Shown: positions 13,101 through 21,820 of the stretch, piece after piece
Numbering within the stretch: position 1 is the first letter of the stretch
How the letters are laid out: the number at the start of each line of letters is the position of its first letter
DNA from: Nematostella vectensis
Taxonomy: Eukaryota; Cnidaria; Anthozoa; Actiniaria; Edwardsiidae
Assembly: GCF_932526225.1 (NCBI RefSeq)
Contig: NC_064046.1
Location: 9,451,719-9,515,718 of the forward strand
Direction of reading: 5' to 3'
Length of the DNA stretch: 64,000 bases
Position numbers and translations under genes: made by a program
The notes under the pieces: generated by a model
Database searches by the model: none
What the model was told of the DNA's origin: nothing
The model's input: only the letters and a program-made list of their open reading frames with translations

Positions 13101-14770
13101 TTCGGAAAGGTTGCCTTGTCCTCGGCCTTGATAACAAGATCATAAAAGGACATTTTCTCACGATCTAAAGGCGCAGCTACTATCAAATCCCCCGTTGTAG
13201 CTTGAACTTGAAACACTCCAAGCCCTGAGCCTTGAATGATGGAGTAAACAACCTGCCCATCGGACCCGTCGTCAGAGTCAGTAGCACTCACTCGTCTGAT
13301 TGTCCTCCCGACGGCTGTGTCCTCAGATACCGTAAGCTCGAGCTGCTGAGGGTTAAATACGGGCGCGTTATTATTGTCGTCCACATCTAGGACCTCTATC
13401 TTAAGGTTAACACTCGCACTGAGGGCTCCACTTAGCCCATTGCGGTCCGTAGCAGTCACAACCAAGTCGATAACATCCTGAGCTGGGTTCGCCTTGTACT
13501 CTAGCTGGGTTTGTAGCGTCACCACCCCGCTGGTGTTATCGATAGCAAAGTTGTTGTTCCCGCTAAGAGAGTAGCGTAATTGCCCGTTAGTACTGCCAGC
13601 ATCTAGGTCGTTGGCTTTCACAACTTGTATGGCTCCGTTTACTGGAAAATCTTCACGAATACTGAGAGTAAAGGACGGACCTTCGGGGAATACGGGAGGG
13701 CGGTTTCTATCAGAGGAAGAGGACGGCACTACGACAGGGGGGTAGCCCGAGATGTCGGAGCGAATCGTCACTTGGACGTTTACATTCGCAGCCTTGGGAC
13801 TCGATCCTCTGTCCCGGGCAGTCACCTCAAGCGTACGCTGCTGGCCACTCTGGAAGTCCAACATGCGAATGGGACGGATCACACCAGTGATAGCGTCAAT
13901 AGTAAAGTCTTGCGTGTTCCTCAGGTAATAATAAATACCCCCATTCCGACCGATATCAGCGTCCCTCGCGCGGACTCTCAGAATGGAAGTCATAACCGGT
14001 GTATCTTCTCCAATCGTCACTGTATACTCGGACTTCTCAAACACCGGAGGGTTGTTATTCGTGTCCTGGATATCAATTTGTATTCTAGTAGTACCGTGGA
14101 GTCCCCCACCGTCATTGGCCCGCACTGTTAGTGTTATGCTTGGCCTTGCAGGATCACGAACAATCCTAGTATTCGTAGCCTTCAACACCAGGAACTTCTG
14201 CGCGCCCACAGTTTTAGTCTCCGCCACAAAATACCCTCTCTCGTTGCCACTAACGATCTCATATCTATCAATACCACTCCTATCCTTGTCCTCTGCGTGG
14301 CATTTTTCCAATCCACCGACAGTTGTTCCTTGTGCAGCCTCCTCGGCAATGTAACCCAAGTAGAGATCGGCTCCAAAAGTCGGCTGGAAATTGTTCGTAT
14401 CGGTGACAGTAATGCGTAATGTCCAGGCAATCCCTCCTTCGGTCATGCCGCGCTGTCGCCTGAGTACCGTGAGAACGTATAGGTTCTCCTCGCCGTCCGT
14501 ATAAACCAACGGATTCTTAGTCACTACGACTCCATCTTCGGAGATATCGAATAATCTCAGCGCGCTCTGCGAGGCAGTGTCGAGCGCCCTGAAGAACGAA
14601 TAGATCTCATTTGAAGGAGGTGAAGGGAACGAGAACACACGAAAGCCCTCAGGTTCATTTTCGGGCACGCTAGCGCTCTCGATCGTCTGTGCATGTCCCG
14701 TAATGGTTAGACTAGACAGCAAAGTAAAGAGTACCAGAAACCCTAAGCTAGCAGAACCGTCCAGTCCCAT
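940..14770 (-). CDS. Gene A: giant cadherin, 5' part (10 exons)
   Basis: This is a spliced gene running right to left and leaving the window. The product is a secreted or type I membrane adhesion protein: an N-terminal signal peptide, then tandem cadherin EC repeats with calcium-binding motifs (xEx, DxD, LDRE, DxNDN) between domains. I join exons 14770-12586, 7526-7132, 6212-5974, 5357-5257, 4776-4316, 3739-3609, 3230-3062, 2696-2414, 2009-1776 and 1191-about 940; each junction is GT-AG and in phase. This gives 13 complete EC repeats and part of a 14th. No EGF, laminin-G or transmembrane segment is in view, so Fat, Dachsous and CDH23-like classes cannot be separated. Gene B on the plus strand is its paralogue. 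An in-frame TAA at 4730-4732 interrupts the protein, so it may be a pseudogene or carry a sequencing error or null allele. Confidence 0.85.
1776..2009 (-). CDS. Gene A exon 9: middle of EC13
   Basis: The acceptor is TTTTACAG; phase 1 joins NEDIS to SGTSIGKVAATDRDSGSHG. The domain continues FDLDQTTGIISLA, LDYEDISMHV and RAEDNGANKLSG, and stops at a GTACGT donor in phase 1. Just upstream of the acceptor (about 2025-2165) a 70-80 bp duplication repeats the word AACCTG that forms the acceptor. Confidence 0.9.
2414..2696 (-). CDS. Gene A exon 8: EC12, start of EC13
   Basis: The acceptor is TCTCGCAG, phase 0. The exon reads VISVKATYGDSNALLQYSFV, then CIDSSGQI, LDREVLPSY and LTDINDDSPTF, so EC12 is complete. 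EC13 opens YEFFANEDIS and is cut by GTAAGT (phase 1). Gene B exon 7 has a very similar domain (LRADYHGSNTLKYSLATG, then FCIDVQGNV), so the paralogy extends this far. Confidence 0.92.
3062..3230 (-). CDS. Gene A exon 7: end of EC11, start of EC12
   Basis: The acceptor is TTCTAG; the first base completes a serine codon from exon 6. The exon reads TVIDYQITVRATDKGSPP, then VLNIKTPPVF, the EC11/EC12 linker with a degenerate DxNDN. EC12 starts AKYTVDVQENTKVGQQ and is cut in phase 0 at GTGACG, a weaker donor than its neighbours. Confidence 0.87.
3365..3565. repeat. About 35-bp minisatellite in gene A intron 6
   Basis: Degenerate tandem units contain the words TCGGCACT and GGAAGTCGAGAG. The array ends about 45 bases from the exon A6 donor. 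Confidence 0.6.
3609..3739 (-). CDS. Gene A exon 6: middle of EC11
   Basis: The acceptor is TTTCCTAG, phase 0. The exon reads LRAVDSDEGANAQVTMSIQG, a textbook A-x-D-x-D-x-G-x-N calcium motif, followed by ITIDTPSNVLKTTTKLS. It ends at GTAAGT in phase 2. The intron after it (3231-3608) contains three to four copies of a 35 bp repeat between about 3365 and 3565. Confidence 0.88.
3778..4315. repeat. CAGACA-rich simple repeat in gene A intron 5
   Basis: This is a degenerate hexanucleotide and tetranucleotide array (CAGACA, GACGGACA; TGTCTG on the gene strand) beginning about 20-40 bases after the exon A5 donor and running for roughly 400 bases. The cysteine- and serine-rich reading frames across it (for example the extension of exon A5 to 3818) are products of the repeat, not coding sequence. 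Confidence 0.85.
4316..4776 (-). CDS. Gene A exon 5: EC9 end, EC10, start of EC11; internal stop
   Basis: The acceptor is AAATCAG/GT, phase 1. The reading frame gives SPALEATVDVFISV, then TAA at 4730-4732, then PSSDTPVRFSQNPYSAS, a normal inter-domain linker. EC10 runs from SASIAENSP through SIDSSGRV and LDRERTKSY to TDVNDNTPLF. EC11 begins in FVVDNYAPANTIIAT and is cut at a GTAAGT donor (phase 0). The stop lies where gene B reads SVHSFSDSPPVF, so it interrupts an otherwise intact domain. A downstream AG (CTAACCCAG/CAG) would skip the stop but has the wrong phase for the exon 4 donor. The acceptor sits inside a 52-53 bp tandem array, and the donor is followed within about 40 bases by a CAGACA array. 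Confidence 0.85.
4770..5140. repeat. 52-53 bp tandem array across the exon A5 acceptor
   Basis: Seven copies are found at 4776, 4828, 4881, 4933, 4984, 5037 and 5092, counted from a CCTG word. Read on the minus strand, each unit carries a CAG followed by G at the place where copy 1 provides the acceptor of exon A5, so the array holds several acceptor-like sites. The first bases of the exon (GTTCCCC) are themselves part of the repeat. Confidence 0.8.
5257..5357 (-). CDS. Gene A exon 4: middle of EC9 (101 bp)
   Basis: This short exon sits between ATTTCAG and GGAG/GTGAGT. In the phase set by exon 3 it reads YDRFRVDDSGMIEST, then LYKLQAKAKDGG. This is the standard cadherin middle: F-x-V-D, a G turn, then Y-x-L-x-x-A-x-D-G. 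It ends in phase 1 and joins SPALEATV of exon 5 with no gap in the domain. Confidence 0.9.
5974..6212 (-). CDS. Gene A exon 3: end of EC8, first half of EC9
   Basis: The acceptor is TTTTCAG, phase 0, giving VTDKNFPGMFATTKV after the FDMK of exon 2. EC8 ends VTDTNTYTPVF. EC9 begins SRTSFWASKPD; its usual PEN glutamate motif is not visible, so calcium binding at this linker may be weak. The exon ends GETSG at a GTGAGT donor (phase 2), within the strand before the FxVD turn of EC9. Confidence 0.9.
6390..6820. repeat. 79-bp minisatellite with paired CCAAT boxes
   Basis: About five tandem copies occur with a 78-79 base period (the word AGCCAATCA recurs at 6426, 6505, 6584, 6663 and 6741), in gene A intron 2. 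Each unit has ATTGG and CCAAT facing each other around an AGCGCT palindrome, i.e. two inverted CCAAT boxes about 20 bases apart. CCAAT is the NF-Y site in animals; whether this intronic cluster is used is unknown. Confidence 0.7.
7132..7526 (-). CDS. Gene A exon 2: end of EC7, most of EC8
   Basis: The acceptor is CAACAG followed by GG; its phase joins SKSG of exon 1 to RFSSLQSFDYET, the usual strand that follows a TG turn in a cadherin fold. EC7 ends KDEKDPPQF. EC8 then begins SEYKVSVPEG and carries two cysteines (LEC and GEC, about 30 residues apart) at the same places as EC8 of gene B (FVC and GCA), suggesting a conserved disulfide. The exon ends TFDMK before a GTACAT donor, phase 0. The same intron position and phase is kept in gene B (YTFK then VRASD). 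Confidence 0.92.
7527..12585 (-). other. Gene A intron 1, 5.1 kb
   Basis: This is non-coding DNA between exons A1 and A2. It has GTAAGA at the 5' end and CAACAG at the 3' end. From about 8337 to 10045 it holds three diverged tandem copies of an interspersed repeat (separate entry), with a related fragment near 10800-10900 (AAATAAGCGCCC motif). The remainder, including 10.9-12.5 kb, is AT-rich with no exon that I can support. Confidence 0.7.
8337..10045. repeat. Three diverged tandem copies of an interspersed repeat
   Basis: Three stretches starting near 8337, 8813 and 9239 share the same order of words: a poly-C run, a block around CTGAGTTCTAT, CTTACCTCCCAAA, a stretch near TTTTATAAAAAAAA, CTCCAAGGCCTAGT, and an end with CATAATATGCTAAAATAAGC. 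They differ in length (about 430 to 800 bases) and by many substitutions and indels, so the duplication is old. No open reading frame is shared. It probably derives from a non-autonomous mobile element, but I cannot name a family. Confidence 0.6.
12586..14770 (-). CDS. Gene A exon 1: signal peptide, EC1-EC6, start of EC7
   Basis: This open exon of about 728 codons starts at the first ATG. Residues 1-28 form a signal peptide with a hydrophobic core and likely cleavage after TGHA. EC1 covers about 30-132 and ends TDTNNFQPTF; EC2 ends QDTNNNPPVF; EC3 ends in a long proline- and serine-rich linker before RNRPPVF; EC4 ends LDVDDNNNAPVF; EC5 ends QDVDDHFPQF; EC6 ends TSKTESPPVF. EC7 is cut at GIDSKSG by a GTAAGA donor (phase 1) at 12585. 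EC1 is divergent in both paralogues and lacks a full DxNDN linker, which is common in membrane-distal domains. The order matches exon 1 of gene B, including the odd EC3/EC4 linker. The same signal-peptide sequence recurs three times in the neighbouring array. Confidence 0.95.
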
Positions 14771-14992
14771 ATCAACGAGAATCTAAAGTGGCCAAGGCAA
14801 AGGACTGTTTACCGTCGTTACGAACCAAAAACACTCGTTATGCCGAAGAAGCGGTAAAGTAGAATTCACGGTCCGTGGATTCCCTGTGCATTACAAATCG
14901 ACCAATTAGAGCGCTTATCCAAGGACCTGCCAATCACTCAACCATTGTACTTTTCATCGCTGAAGAATGTCTTAGTCACACTCTAAATATTG
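14771..14992 (-). promoter_or_regulatory. Gene A 5' flank
   Basis: These are the 220 bases between the start codon and the first array unit. They probably contain the 5' UTR and core promoter, but I see no clear TATA box. The same stretch is present in the three array copies, which carry a further 65 bases directly upstream of the ATG that are absent here, so the two versions of the leader differ by an indel. Confidence 0.4.
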
Positions 14993-16114
14993 TTGTGTAA
15001 TATTGCCAACAGCCACACCCGCCACAATTGTAAATAAATCTGCTTTGATACCTAGTCCTTTATGGGAGATTGTGGCTCTGACTTAAAAGTCTATAAGCGG
15101 TTTCTCCTTTCTATAAGAGACTATAGGTTCATTAAAGATTCTAGCCGTATGAGGCTGAGATCCGTGATAAGTTGCCAGTTTGTTATAAGAATCTTTAGAA
15201 GATTCTGTTTAGCCGGGTGGAACCTCATGACAAAATGTTTAGATTCGTTTATTAGATGCCATGTTTGCCTCAAGACGCATTTTGCCTGTCCGTGAGTTCA
15301 ACACTCGCCGTTATGTATGTTGTGAAATCGCGTAACCGTATCTAGAATAAGTTGCGGATTTCGGCTTAGAAGGTGGCGAGTGAGGAATTTGTTCTCAACG
15401 GACGTAGGCCATCTCCCTAGACACAAACCCTTCTTATAGCTAAGAAGGTGGCAAGAGGAGAGAATGCGTGTACTGAAAAGTTTCAGTAAGCTATGGACAT
15501 CAAAGATATTTAAATCAATGAATCTTTCGCCCTTTTATAGACTTCTGATGAAGTAAATAAAGTGCGTAGTGTCTTTGAGATTACACTTTTGCTTGAGTGT
15601 TATATGCCGCAGAAATGGATCTACGGAGGACGATATACGCTAGACGTGGTTTATGAGGTGACAAAAACCTTAGGCGACATATTATATGTCTTTGTGGTGG
15701 AATTTGTCGTTCTTTAATGTTTCACGTCTATAGGAGCGTTGCTCGACCTGACATGAAAGCTTTCTTAGTGCATGTAAAGTTTCTTAGAGTTATTTAGGAC
15801 ATATCTGCAGTACAGCTCACTCCTGTTTTAATAGATTTCTTAAAATCAAACAGGAAGATTTGAGGCTGCCGAGAATCGCCACTGTAACTCGTAGAATTCA
15901 AAGTGCACTTTGGCTAAATCTGGCTTTTTCTGAGAGGGCTCGCTCATCTCGTCTAAGGTGCCTTCCGATGTCATCGTTTGATGAAAAATCGGCGGGCGTT
16001 TATAGCGCTTACAAGACCGGTTTCGGACTCTTAATGAAGAGACCTTCGTCAGTTGTTTTTCGCTAGGTTGCTAATGAGGACTTCGTAAAGTATGCTCGAT
16101 TAGCGGATTGTCCG
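14993..16114. repeat. Array unit 1 (1122 bp)
   Basis: This is the full unit with the short tail ending ATTGTCCG. It contains many perfect hairpins: AGAATCTTTAGAAGATTCT at 15188-15206, TACTGAAAAGTTTCAGTA at 15471-15488, a stem of CCTGTTT with AAACAGG at 15822-15854, plus AGCC/GGCT, CTATA/TATAG, TCATC/GATGA and CTCTT/AAGAG stems. The short open frames starting at 15062 (77 codons) and 15860 (68 codons) resemble no family I know. Confidence 0.85.
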
Positions 16115-17212
16115 TTGTGTAATATTGCCAACAGCCACACCCGCCACAATTGTAAATAAATCTGCTTTGATACCTAGTCCTTTATGAGAGATTGTGGCTC
16201 TGACTTAAAAGTCTATAAGCGGTTTCGTCTTTCTATAAGAGACTATAGGTTCATTAAAGATTCTAGCCGTATGAGGCTGAGTTCCGTGATAAGTTGCCAG
16301 TTTGTTATAAGAATCTTTAGAAGATTCTGTTTAGCCGGGTGGAACCTCATGACAAAATGTTTAGATTCGTTTATTAGATGCCATGTTTGCCTCAAAACGC
16401 ATTTTGCCTGTCCGTGAATTCAACACTCGCCGTTATGTATGTTGTGAAATCGCGTAACCGTATCTAGAATAAGTTGCGGATTTCAGCTTAGAAGGTGGCA
16501 AGTGAGGAATTTGTTCTCAACGGACGTAGGCCATCTCCCTAGACACAAACCCTTCTTATAACTAAGAGGGTGGCAAGAGGAGAGAATGCGTGTACTGAAA
16601 AGTTTCAGTAAGCTATGGACATCAAAGATCTTTAAATCGATGAATCTTTCGCCCTTTTATAGACTTCTGATGAAGTAAATAAAGTGCGTAGTGTCTTTGA
16701 GATTACACTTTTGCTTGAGCGTTATATGCCGCAGAAATGGATCTACGGAGGACGATATACGCTAGACGTGGTTTATGAGGTGACAAAAACCTTAGGTGAC
16801 ATATTATGTCTTTGTGGTGGAATTTGTCGTTCTTTAATGTTTCACGTCTATGGGAGCGTTGCTCGACCTGACATAAGCGCTTTCTTTGTGCATGTAAAGT
16901 TTCTTAGAGTTATTTAGGACATATCTGCAGTACAGCTCACTCCTGTTTTAATAGATTTCTTAAAATCAAACAGGAAGATTTGAGGCTGCCGAGAATCGCC
17001 ACTGTAACTCGTAGAATTCAAAGTGCACTTAGGCTAAATCTGGCTTTTTCTGAGAGAGGGCTCGCTCATCTCGTCTAAGGTGCTTTCCGATGTCATCGTT
17101 TGATGAAAAATCGGCGGGCGGTTATAGCGTTTACAAGACCAGTTTCGGACTCTTAATGAAGAGACCTTCGTCAGTTGTTTTTCGCTAGGTTGCTAATGAG
17201 GACTTCGTAAAG
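16115..17212. repeat. Array unit 2 (1098 bp)
   Basis: This unit ends at GTAAAG, directly followed by an exon block. Its GACATATTATGTC hairpin is two bases shorter than in the other copies but still pairs perfectly. Confidence 0.85.
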
Positions 17213-17643
17213 TTGTGTAATATTGCCAACAGCCACAGGTTCATTTTCGGGCACGCTAGCTCTCTCGATCGTCTGTGCATGTCCCGTAATGGTTAGACTA
17301 GACAGCAAAGTAAAGAGTACCAGAAACACTAAGCTAGCAGGACCGTCCAGTCCCATATCAACGAGTTGCGGTGAACGAAAATAACCAGAAAAATTGAAAC
17401 GGCAAACCGGTAATCGGCTCCGCTACATTGAATCTAAAGTGGCCAAGGCAAAGGACCGTTCACCGTCGTTACGAACCAAAAACACTCGTTATGCCGAAGA
17501 AGCGGTAAAGTAGAATTCACGGTCCGTGGATTCCCTGTGCATTACAAATCGACCAATTAGAGCGCGTATCCAAGGACCTGCCAATCACTCAACCATTGTA
17601 CTTTTCATCGCTGAAGAATGTCTTAGTCACACTCTAAATATTG
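17213..17643 (-). pseudogene. Signal-peptide exon copy 1 of gene A
   Basis: On the minus strand this 431 bp block contains gene A's 5' flank and the first roughly 39 codons, ending abruptly after ENEP. The open frame then continues 21 codons into the array unit and stops (17356-17171, 61 codons). It differs from the real exon at three bases in the coding part, and all three change the residue (S to P, G to V, S to R). No donor follows the break, so it cannot supply a normal exon 1. It could produce a tiny secreted peptide if transcribed. Confidence 0.85.
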
Positions 17644-18739
17644 TTGTGTAATATTGCCAACAGCTACACCCGCCACAATTGTAAAAAAATCTGCTTTGAT
17701 ACCTAGTCCTTTATGGGAGATTGTGGCTCTGACTTAAAAGTCTATAAGCGGTTTCTCCTTTCTATAAGAGACCATAGGTTCATTAAAGATTCTAGCCGTA
17801 TGAGGCTGAGATCCGTGATAAGTTGCCAGTTTGTTATAAGAATCTTTAGAAGATTCTGTTTAGCCGGGTATCCTCATGACAAAATGTTTAGATTCGTTTA
17901 TTAGATGCCATGTTTGCCTCAAAACGCATTTTGCCTGTCCGTGAATTCAACACTCGCCGTTATGTATGTTGTGAAATCGCGTAACCGTATCTAGAATAAG
18001 TTGCGGATTTCGGCTTAGAAGGTGGCAAGAGGAATTTGTTCTCAACGGACGTAGGCCATCTCCCTAGACACAAACCCTTCTTATAACTAAGAGGGTGGCA
18101 AGAGGAGAGAATGCGTGTACTGAAAAGTTTCAGTAAGCTATGGACATCAAAGATCTTTAAATCAATGAATCTTTCGCCCTTTTATAGACTTCTGATGAAG
18201 TAAATAAAGTGCGTAGTGTCTTTGAGATTACACTTTTGCTTGAGCGTTATATGCCGCAGAAATGGATCTACGGAGGACGATATACGCTAGACGTGGTTTA
18301 TGAGGTGACAAAAACCTTAGGTGACATATTATATGTCTTTGTGGTGGAATTTGTCGTTCTTTAATGTTTCACGTCTATGGGAGCGTTGCTCGACCTGACA
18401 TAAGCGCTTTCTTTGTGCATGTAAAGTTTCTTAGAGTTATTTAGGACATATCTGCAGTACAGCTCACTCCTGTTTTAATAGATTTCTTAAAATCAAACAG
18501 GAAGATTTGAGGCTGCAGAGAGTCGCCACTGGAACTCGTAGAATTCAAAGTGCACTTAGGCTAAATCTGGCTTTTTCTGAGAGAGGGCTCGCTCATCTCG
18601 TCCAAGGTGCCTTCCGATTTCATCGTTTGATGAAAAATCGGCGGGCGGTTATAGCGTTTACAAGACCAGTTTCGGACTCTTAATAAAGAGACCTTCGTCA
18701 GTTGTTTTTCGCTAGGTTGCTAATGAGGACTTCGTAAAG
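17644..18739. repeat. Array unit 3 (1096 bp)
   Basis: This unit is flanked on both sides by exon blocks. A three-base change in the GGGTGGAACC word shortens the first open frame to 63 codons, an indication that the frame is not under selection. Confidence 0.85.
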
Positions 18740-19170
18740 TTGTGTAATATTGCCAACAGCCACAGGTTCATTTTCGGGCACGCTAGCTCTCTCGATCGTC
18801 TGTGCATGTCCCGTAATGGTTAGACTAGACAGCAAAGTAAAGAGTACCAGAAACACTAAGCTAGCAGGACCGTCCAGTCCCATATCAACGAGTTGCGGTG
18901 AACGAAAATAACCAGAAAAATTGAAACGGCAAACCGGTAATCGGCTCCGCTACATTGAATCTAAAGTGGCCAAGGCAAAGGACCGTTCACCGTCGTTACG
19001 AACCAAAAACACTCGTTATGCCGAAGAAGCGGTAAAGTAGAATTCACGGTCCGTGGATTCCCTGTGCATTACAAATCGACCAATTAGAGCGCGTATCCAA
19101 GGACCTGCCAATCACTCAACCATTGTACTTTTCATCGCTGAAGAATGTCTTAGTCACACTCTAAATATTG
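18740..19170 (-). pseudogene. Signal-peptide exon copy 2 of gene A
   Basis: This has the same structure and encoded peptide as copy 1, with the open frame at 18883-18698. The breakpoint after ENEP and the extra 65-base leader insertion are identical, so all three copies come from one original duplication that was amplified with the array. Confidence 0.85.
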
Positions 19171-20290
19171 TTGTGTAATATTGCCAACAGCTACACCCGC
19201 CACAATTGTAAAAAAATCTGCTTTGATACCTAGTCCTTTATGGGAGATTGTGGCTCTGACTTAAAAGTCTATAAGCGGTTTCTCCTTTCTATAAGAGACT
19301 ATAGGTTCATTAAAGATTCTAGCCGTATGAGGCTGAGATCCGTGATAAGTTGCCAGTTTGTTATAAGAATCTTTAGAAGATTCTGTTTAGCCGGGTGGAA
19401 CCTCATGACAAAATGTTTAGATTCGTTTATTAGATGCCATGTTTGCCTCAAAACGCATTTTGCCTGTCCGTGAATTCAACACTCGCCGTTATGTATGTTG
19501 TGAAATCGCGTAACCGTATCTAGAATAAGTTGCGGATTTCGGCTTAGAAGGTGGCAAGAGGAATTTGTTCTCAACGGACCTAGGCCATCTCCCTAGACAC
19601 AAACCCTTCTTATAACTAAGAGGGTGGCAAGAGGAGAGAATGCGTGTACTGAAAAGTTTCAGTAAGCTATGGACATCAAAGATCTTTAAATCAATGAATC
19701 TTTCGCCCTTTTATAGACTTCTGATGAAGTAAATAAAGTGCGTAGTGTCTTTGAGATTACACTTTTGCTTGAGTGTTATATGCCGCAGAAATGGATCTAC
19801 GGAGGACGATATACGCTAGACGTGGTTTATGAGGTGACAAAAACCTTAGGCGACATATTATATGTCTTTGTGGTGGAATTTGTCGTTCTTTAATGTTTCA
19901 CGTCTATAGGAGCGTTGCTCGACCTGACATGAAAGCTTTCTTTGTGCATGTAAAGTTTCTTAGAGTTATTTAGGACATATCTGCAGTACAGCTCACTCCT
20001 GTTTTAATAGATTTCTTAAAATCAAACAGGAAGATTTGAGGCTGCCGAGAATCGCCACTGTAACTCGTAGAATTCAAAGTGCACTTTGGCTAAATCTGGC
20101 TTTTTCTGAGAGGGCTCGCTCATCTCGTCTAAGGTGCCTTCCGATGTCATCGTTTGATGAAAAATCGGCGGGCGTTTATAGCGCTTACAAGACCGGTTTC
20201 GGACTCTTAATGAAGAGACCTTCGTCAGTTGTTTTTCGCTAGGTTGCTAATGAGGACTTCGTAAAGTATGCTCGATTAGCGGATTGTCCG
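19171..20290. repeat. Array unit 4 (1120 bp)
   Basis: This unit shares private variants with unit 1 (ATGAAAGC near the 3' part, and the same 68-codon frame at 20036), and like unit 1 ends in ATTGTCCG. It marks the start of the second higher-order block. Confidence 0.85.
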
Positions 20291-21389
20291 TTGTGTAATA
20301 TTGCCAACAGCCACACCCGCCACAATTGTAAATAAATCTGCTTTGATACCTAGTCCTTTATGGGAGATTGTGGCTCTGACTTAAAAGTCTATAAGCGGTT
20401 TCGTCTTTCTATAAGAGACTATAGGTTCATTAAAGATTCTAGCCGTATGAGGCTGAGTTCCGTGATAAGTTGCCAGTTTGTTATAAGAATCTTTAGAAGA
20501 TTCTGTTTAGCCGGGTGGAACCTCATGACAAAATGTTTAGATTCGTTTATTAGATGCCATGTTTGCCTCAAAACGCATTTTGCCTGTCCGTGAATTCAAC
20601 ACTCGCCTTTATGTATGTTGTGAAATCGCGTAACCGTATCTAGAATAAGTTGCGGATCTCGGCTTAGAAGGTGGCAAGTGAGGAATTTGTTCTCAACGGA
20701 CGTAGGCCATCTCCCTAGACACAAACCCTTCTTATAACTAAGAGGGTGGCAAGAGGAGAGAATGCGTGTACTGAAAAGTTTCAGTAAGCTATGGACATCA
20801 AAGATATTTAAATCAATGAATCTTTCGCCCTTTTATAGACTTCTGATGAAGTAAATAAAGTGCGTAGTGTCTTTGAGATTACACTTTTGCTTGAGCGTTA
20901 TATGCCGCAGAAATGGATCTACGGAGGACGATATACGCTAGACGTGGTTTATGAGGTGACAAAACCTTAGGTGACATATTATATGTCTTTGTGGTGGAAT
21001 TTGTCGTTCTTTAATGTTTCACGTCTATGGGAGCGTTGCTCGACCTGACATAAGCGCTTTCTTTGTGCATGTAAAGTTTCTTAGAGTTATTTAGGACATA
21101 TCTGCAGTACAGCTCACTCCTGTTTTAATAGATTTCTTAAAATCAAACAGGAAGATTTGAGGCTGCCGAGAATCGCCACTGTAACTCGTAGAATTCAAAG
21201 TGCACTTAGGCTAAATCTGGCTTTTTCTGAGAGATGGCTCGCTCATCTCGTCTAAGGTGCCTTCCGATTTCATCGTTTGATGAAAAATCGGCGGGCGGTT
21301 ATAGCGTTTACAAGACCAGTTTCGGACTCTTAATAAAGAGACCTTCGTCAGTTGTTTTTCGCTAGGTTGCTAATGAGGACTTCGTAAAG
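20291..21389. repeat. Array unit 5 (1099 bp)
   Basis: This is the counterpart of unit 2 in the second higher-order block. It lacks the two-base deletion of unit 2 in the GACATA hairpin. Confidence 0.85.
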
Positions 21390-21820
21390 TTGTGTAATAT
21401 TGCCAACAGCCACAGGTTCATTTTCGGGCACGCTAGCTCTCTCGATCGTCTGTGCATGTCCCGTAATGGTTAGACTAGACAGCAAAGTAAAGAGTACCAG
21501 AAACACTAAGCTAGCAGGACCGTCCAGTCCCATATCAACGAGTTGCGGTGAACGAAAATAACCAGAAAAATTGAAACGGCAAACCGGTAATCGGCTCCGC
21601 TACATTGAATCTAAAGTGGCCAAGGCAAAGGACCGTTCACCGTCGTTACGAACCAAAAACACTCGTTATGCCGAAGAAGCGGTAAAGTAGAATTCACGGT
21701 CCGTGGATTCCCTGTGCATTACAAAGCGACCAATTAGAGCGCGTATCCAAGGACCTGCCAATCACTCAACCATTGTACTTTTCATCGCTGAAGAATGTCT
21801 TAGTCACACTCTAAATATTG
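21390..21820 (-). pseudogene. Signal-peptide exon copy 3 of gene A
   Basis: The 61-codon open frame at 21533-21348 is identical in sequence to copies 1 and 2. The block is again bounded on both sides by the TTGTGTAATATTGCC word, which could have served as the homology for unequal exchange. Confidence 0.85.

Noticed and set aside
15062-15295. 77-codon frame conserved in the array units (also at 16184, 19240, 20360, 23390)
   Set aside because: It is broken in units 3 and 6, changes between copies alter residues freely, and it resembles no known domain.
15545-15600. CTGATGA word in the array unit, as in a hammerhead ribozyme core
   Set aside because: No matching GAAA core strand and cleavage-site helix could be found around it; a single seven-base match is expected by chance.
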